Of a stretch of DNA of 8,912 nt, positions 5,812 to 8,912 are shown one piece after another. The DNA comes from an uncultured bacterium (GTDB lineage Bacteria > Bacillota > Clostridia > Lachnospirales > Lachnospiraceae), in contig CALFUE010000158.1 in the NCBI GenBank assembly GCA_937916345.1, forward strand, positions 1 through 8,912. Reading direction: 5' to 3'. Numbering within the stretch: position 1 is the first letter of the stretch; every line of letters begins with the position of its first letter. The notes beneath the pieces were generated by a model that saw only the letters and a list, made by a program, of their open reading frames with translations, searched no databases and was not told the DNA's origin. The position numbers and the translations under genes were made by a program.

Positions 5812-7065
5812 ATGACAGAACTGACCAGGATCCCCAAAAGGATTGCATCAACGCTTATCAATTCATTAAAAGGAGGGGTGGTCCCGAGAGTGGGACTGCC
5901 CTATATTACAGTTGGCAGAAAGAATGAGATCGACGCTCTTCTCCACGATGTGGAGCTGGTGATGGACGGGGGAGCATCCTTTCGTTTCATCATGGGTCGT
6001 TACGGCAGCGGAAAGAGCTTTATGCTGCAAACCATCCGTAATGTCTGCATGGATAAAGGTTTTGTGGTGATGGATGCCGACCTCTCACCTGAGCGGAGAC
6101 TCACCGGCACCAGAGGCCAGGGTCTCGCCACCTACAGCGAACTGGTGGCAAATTTGGCAACAAAGACCAAGCCCGAGGGCGGCGCCTTATCCCTGGTTCT
6201 CGACAGATGGGCTGCAGGAGGGGAGAGAGACTTAACCCATCTCTCCGAGATGGTTCACGGCTACGAGTTCGGCAAGGCGCTCAATGCTTACGCTGCGGCA
6301 TCGGCAGAGGGGGATGACGAGATGAAGGCCAGGCTGCTGCGCTGGTTTCGCGGGGAATACCCCACAAAGACCGAGGCAAAGCGTGATCTCGGGATAAATG
6401 TGATCATCACCGATGACGATTGGTATGATTATTTAAAAGTATTCGCTGCCTTTCTGACGGGGGCGGGCTACTGCGGCATGCTGATACTGGTGGATGAGCT
6501 GGTAAATATCTACAAGATCCCCAATTCCGTCACCCGCCAGGCGAATTACGAGAAACTCCTCACCATGTACAATGACGCTCTCTCCGGAAAAGCCCGGTAT
6601 CTGGGCATCATCATGTGCGGCACGCCCCAGTGCATTGAGGACAACAGGCGCGGTATCTACAGCTACGAGGCTCTGCGCAGCAGACTAGATCAGGGCAGAT
6701 TTTCCGGTACTTACCGTGATATGCTCTCCCCCGTCATCAGGCTTGAGTCCCTGAACGCCGAGGAGATGCTGGTTTTGGTTGAAAAACTCACCGCCATCCA
6801 CGCCGTGCTCTACGGCTACGAGCCCACCCTTGACACGGAGGCACTGGCGGACTTCATAAAAACAGAGTTCGCCCGCATCGGCGCGGACTCCCTTATCACC
6901 CCCAGAGAGGTTATCAGAGATTTCATTGAGGTTTTGGACATCCTCTGTCAGAATCCGGGGCTGTCCGTGGGCGGGCTCCTGGGTTCCGACACCTTCACCT
7001 TTGCAAAGAATGAGATACTTTCGGAGGAGACTGATCCGCAATTTGCGGAGTTTAGGCTGACATGA
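5812..7065 (+). CDS. P-loop ATPase of the BrxD/DUF2791 type, SngB-like
   Basis: This 417-residue AAA-type ATPase has Walker A GRYGSGKS at 62-69 and Walker B LILVDE at 224-229. A sensor-like strand GIIMCGTPQCIED lies at 265-277 and an Arg pair in LRSRLDQGRF at 288-297 could act as an arginine finger. The N-terminal part TVGRKNEIDAL (33-43) and the segment DLSPERRLTGTRGQGL (90-105) are the hallmark of the DUF2791/BrxD group. That group sits beside an Lhr-like helicase in BREX type 2, and with a TerB protein and a helicase in Shango. The protein probably works in the cytosol with the helicase on DNA, using ATP. The start has AGAGG (5803-5807), overlapping the stop of the previous gene, with a short 4-base spacer. 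Its TGA overlaps the helicase ATG. The frame is intact. Confidence 0.88.
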   Translation: MTELTRIPKRIASTLINSLKGGVVPRVGLPYITVGRKNEIDALLHDVELVMDGGASFRFIMGRYGSGKSFMLQTIRNVCMDKGFVVMDADLSPERRLTGTRGQGLATYSELVANLATKTKPEGGALSLVLDRWAAGGERDLTHLSEMVHGYEFGKALNAYAAASAEGDDEMKARLLRWFRGEYPTKTEAKRDLGINVIITDDDWYDYLKVFAAFLTGAGYCGMLILVDELVNIYKIPNSVTRQANYEKLLTMYNDALSGKARYLGIIMCGTPQCIEDNRRGIYSYEALRSRLDQGRFSGTYRDMLSPVIRLESLNAEEMLVLVEKLTAIHAVLYGYEPTLDTEALADFIKTEFARIGADSLITPREVIRDFIEVLDILCQNPGLSVGGLLGSDTFTFAKNEILSEETDPQFAEFRLT

Positions 7066-8681
7066 GTGATGTATTCGGACAGTTCGCTCCCTTCGTGCGG
7101 GAGTACATATACAGAAATCGCTGGGAATCCCTTCGCGGCATCCAGGTGGCGGCCGCAGAGGTGATCTTTAATACCGACGATAATCTCCTGTTGTCGGCGT
7201 CGACTGCTTCGGGAAAGACTGAGGCAGCTTTTTTTCCCATAATATCGCGTTTTTATGAGGCAATGCCCCTCTCAGTGGGATGTATCTACATCGGACCCTT
7301 GAAGGCGCTGATAAACGATCAGTTCGAGCGTCTGACGGATCTCTGTGAGGAGGGGGATATACCCGTGTGGCACTGGCATGGCGATGTCAGCGCCAGCCAC
7401 AAGAGCATGCTGCTGAAGAATCCCTCCGGGATACTACAGATCACTCCTGAATCCCTGGAGGCAATGCTGCTCCACCGTCATTCAGCTATCCCAAAGCTAT
7501 TTGGAGATCTGAGGTTTGTGGTGATAGACGAGGTTCACTCCCTTCTCAGGGGCGACCGCGGGGGTCAGACCATTTGTCTTATCGAGCGCCTCTCAAGGCT
7601 TGCCGGGGTCAACCCCCGCAGGATAGGTCTCTCTGCTACCATCGGAGACCCTGAGCGCGTGGGAGAATTTCTTTCCCTCGGTACGGGGCGTGTCACTGCC
7701 ATCCCCGGGGTTTTTGCCCCTGCGGCATCCTGGCGCATATCTATGGAGCACTTTTATGTCACGGATCTGACTATGGAGCAGGAGCAGGAAAACGGCTTCA
7801 GGGATCCGGGCTTCAAATACATCTATGATAATACCAAAGACAGGAAATGCATGGTCTTCGTCAATTCCAGAGAGGAGTGCGAGACCGTCACCACCACCCT
7901 GCGCCGCTACTGCGAGCTGGACGGCGAGGAGGATCGTTTCCTCATACATCATGGAAATCTCTCCGCATCCTTCCGCGAAACTGCAGAGGAGGTGATGAAG
8001 GATGCGGAGGTCATGGCCACCACCGTCACCACATCTACTCTGGAGCTGGGTATTGATATAGGAAAGCTGGAGCGCGCGTTTCAGATCGATGCGCCCTGGA
8101 CGGTGTCCTCCTTCCTGCAGAGGATGGGACGGACAGGTCGACGGGGCGCTCCCTCGGAGATGTGGTTTGTCATGAGGGAGGATCCGCCGGAGATCAGGGC
8201 GCTGATGCCTGCCACCATTCCCTGGGAGCTGATACAGGGCATCGCTCTTGTGCAGCTCTATCTGGAGGACAAGTGGGTGGAGCCCCCGAGGCTGGATCGC
8301 CTGCCCTATTCACTGGTCTATCACCAGACCATGAGTACCATCGCCTCATGTGGAGAGATGTCTCCCGCGGCGGTGGCCGAGCGCATCCTGACGCTTAAGT
8401 ATTTCCACCGGGTGACCGCAGATGACATGAAAGTCCTGCTGAATCATCTGATAAATACCGGTCATCTGGAGACTACCGAGAGGGGCGGTCTGATCGTGGG
8501 ATTGAAGGGAGAGCGTGTTATAAACAATTTCCGTTTCTACGGTGTGTTCACCGAGAGTGAAGAGTTTACCGTGCGCAGCGAATCGCAGGAGATCGGCACA
8601 ATCGTGCAGCCGCCGCCGGCTGGTGAGAAGATTGCGATTGCAGGGCATGTGTGGGTTGTGGATGAGGTGGATTTTGGATAG
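7062..8681 (+). CDS. Lhr-like superfamily 2 DEVH helicase, SngC/BrxHI-like, probably C-terminally truncated
   Basis: The 539 visible residues carry a full SF2 core. Motif I is ASTASGKTE at 46-54, Ia GPLKALINDQ at 78-87 and Ib QITPESLE at 126-133. Motif II is DEVH at 156-159 and III SAT at 191-193. The second RecA domain has MVFVNSR at 264-270, HHGNLS at 296-301, motif V TSTLELGIDIG at 324-334 and VI QRMGRTGRRG at 353-362. A winged-helix-like region and the Lhr-type end IAIAGHVWVVDEVDFG follow. In Lhr-like proteins more sequence normally comes after this GxxWxV-(D/E) element, but here TAG (8679-8681) and then TAA come at once. The likely role is ATP-driven DNA unwinding or translocation with the ATPase. 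ATGA overlap (7062-7065) couples it to that gene. The catalytic core is intact, so some activity could remain. Confidence 0.88.
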   Translation: MSDVFGQFAPFVREYIYRNRWESLRGIQVAAAEVIFNTDDNLLLSASTASGKTEAAFFPIISRFYEAMPLSVGCIYIGPLKALINDQFERLTDLCEEGDIPVWHWHGDVSASHKSMLLKNPSGILQITPESLEAMLLHRHSAIPKLFGDLRFVVIDEVHSLLRGDRGGQTICLIERLSRLAGVNPRRIGLSATIGDPERVGEFLSLGTGRVTAIPGVFAPAASWRISMEHFYVTDLTMEQEQENGFRDPGFKYIYDNTKDRKCMVFVNSREECETVTTTLRRYCELDGEEDRFLIHHGNLSASFRETAEEVMKDAEVMATTVTTSTLELGIDIGKLERAFQIDAPWTVSSFLQRMGRTGRRGAPSEMWFVMREDPPEIRALMPATIPWELIQGIALVQLYLEDKWVEPPRLDRLPYSLVYHQTMSTIASCGEMSPAAVAERILTLKYFHRVTADDMKVLLNHLINTGHLETTERGGLIVGLKGERVINNFRFYGVFTESEEFTVRSESQEIGTIVQPPPAGEKIAIAGHVWVVDEVDFG

Positions 8682-8782
8682 CCATAAGATGAGTATGGAA
8701 TTGCAAAGCATGTTGAAGTAAAAAAACTAAAACACATTGCCGCTGCAAGCACATCAAGGGTTATCCGTGCCATTCTTTTCAT
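8675..8782 (-). pseudogene. 5' remnant of a secreted-protein gene (signal peptide only)
   Basis: Read on the minus strand from ATG at 8782, the first residues are a typical Sec signal peptide. It has basic MKRMAR, a hydrophobic core LDVLAAAMCFSFFTS and a likely cleavage after TCFA, then IPYSSYGY. AAGGAG lies 10 bases before the ATG and a good promoter lies further upstream, so this looks like a true gene start. After about residue 35 the frame enters sequence antisense to the helicase and continues as Ser/Thr/Pro-rich, protein-unlike residues to a stop at 8537. The mature part is therefore missing or replaced. Clostridial secreted proteins beginning with a similar Pro-Tyr-x-x-Tyr motif after the signal peptide exist, but I cannot name the family. 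The alternative is a short 81-residue secreted peptide fused to antisense sequence. Confidence 0.5.
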
Positions 8783-8814
8783 GTCGTCAACACTCCTTTA
8801 TACTTTATCATAAT

Positions 8815-8839
8815 AGCACAATGTTATTGTTTATGTGCT
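8815..8839. repeat. Inverted repeat over the predicted minus-strand transcription start
   Basis: AGCACA (8815-8820) and TGTGCT (8834-8839) form a 6-bp inverted repeat with a 13-base spacer. It lies between the minus-strand -10 element and the ribosome binding site and covers the expected transcription start. Such a site could be a repressor operator. The arms are short, so chance is possible. Confidence 0.35.
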
Positions 8840-8843
8840 TAAT

Positions 8844-8872
8844 TATATAATATTCTTTTTTAAAAAAGTCAA
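8844..8872 (-). promoter_or_regulatory. Minus-strand promoter of the secreted-protein remnant
   Basis: On the minus strand TTGACT (8872-8867) is followed after 17 bases by TATATA (8849-8844), or after 19 bases by TATAAT (8847-8842). The surrounding sequence is AT-rich with A/T tracts. It is well placed for the start at 8782 and its AAGGAG site. It points toward the helicase, so it could make RNA antisense to the 3' end of the helicase gene. Confidence 0.6.
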
Positions 8873-8912
8873 CAGTAAAAATCAACAATAATGCGTGGAT
8901 TTTTTGTGCAAC

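Noticed and set aside
4404..8681. Calling the locus a BREX type 2 system
   Set aside because: Only BrxD-like and BrxHI-like proteins are present; PglX, PglZ and BrxC/PglY homologues are absent from the window.

Overview
The window looks like a chromosomal segment of a Clostridia-class Firmicute, probably of the Ruminococcus/Oscillospirales or Lachnospiraceae type. This is an inference from three things: a clostridial-style class II fructose-bisphosphate aldolase, a type III glutamine synthetase, and strong AGGAGG-like ribosome binding sites. No sequence search could be run, so the taxonomic call is tentative.

Layout. Bases 1-278 hold the 3' end of a class II fructose-bisphosphate aldolase gene, followed by a clear intrinsic terminator (340-367). 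A promoter-like region leads into a complete type III glutamine synthetase gene (glnN, start most likely at 443, end 2563). Three bases later a run of same-strand genes begins. They are a MotA/TolQ/ExbB-type channel subunit (2567), an ExbD/TolR-type partner with a coiled-coil stalk (3165-3707), a 233-bp repeat-rich spacer (3709-3941), and a small single-pass membrane protein with an ExbD-like outer domain (3959-4402). A TerB_N/TerB_C-type protein (4404-5804), a BrxD/DUF2791-like P-loop ATPase (5812-7065) and an Lhr-like superfamily 2 helicase (7062-8681) follow. The last four genes have gaps of 1 and 7 bases and then a 4-base overlap, so they are very likely translated from one message.

The TerB-domain protein, ATPase and helicase match the described composition of the Shango anti-phage system (SngA, SngB, SngC). 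The ATPase and helicase also resemble the BrxD/BrxHI pair of BREX type 2. The unusual part is the ion-channel module in front: an ExbB-like and an ExbD-like protein plus a further membrane-anchored ExbD-like protein. My working model is a membrane sensor or motor, analogous to ZorAB of Zorya, wired to a Shango-type TerB-ATPase-helicase effector. The domains are read from the sequence; the joint function is inference.

The right end looks broken. The helicase stops just after an Lhr-type motif and appears to lack its C-terminal part. Directly against it, on the minus strand, lies the beginning of a secreted-protein gene with promoter, ribosome binding site and signal peptide, whose reading frame runs into antisense helicase sequence. 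This suggests a recombination breakpoint near 8675-8690 that truncated both genes. Bases 8783-8912 are AT-rich and hold the minus-strand promoter.
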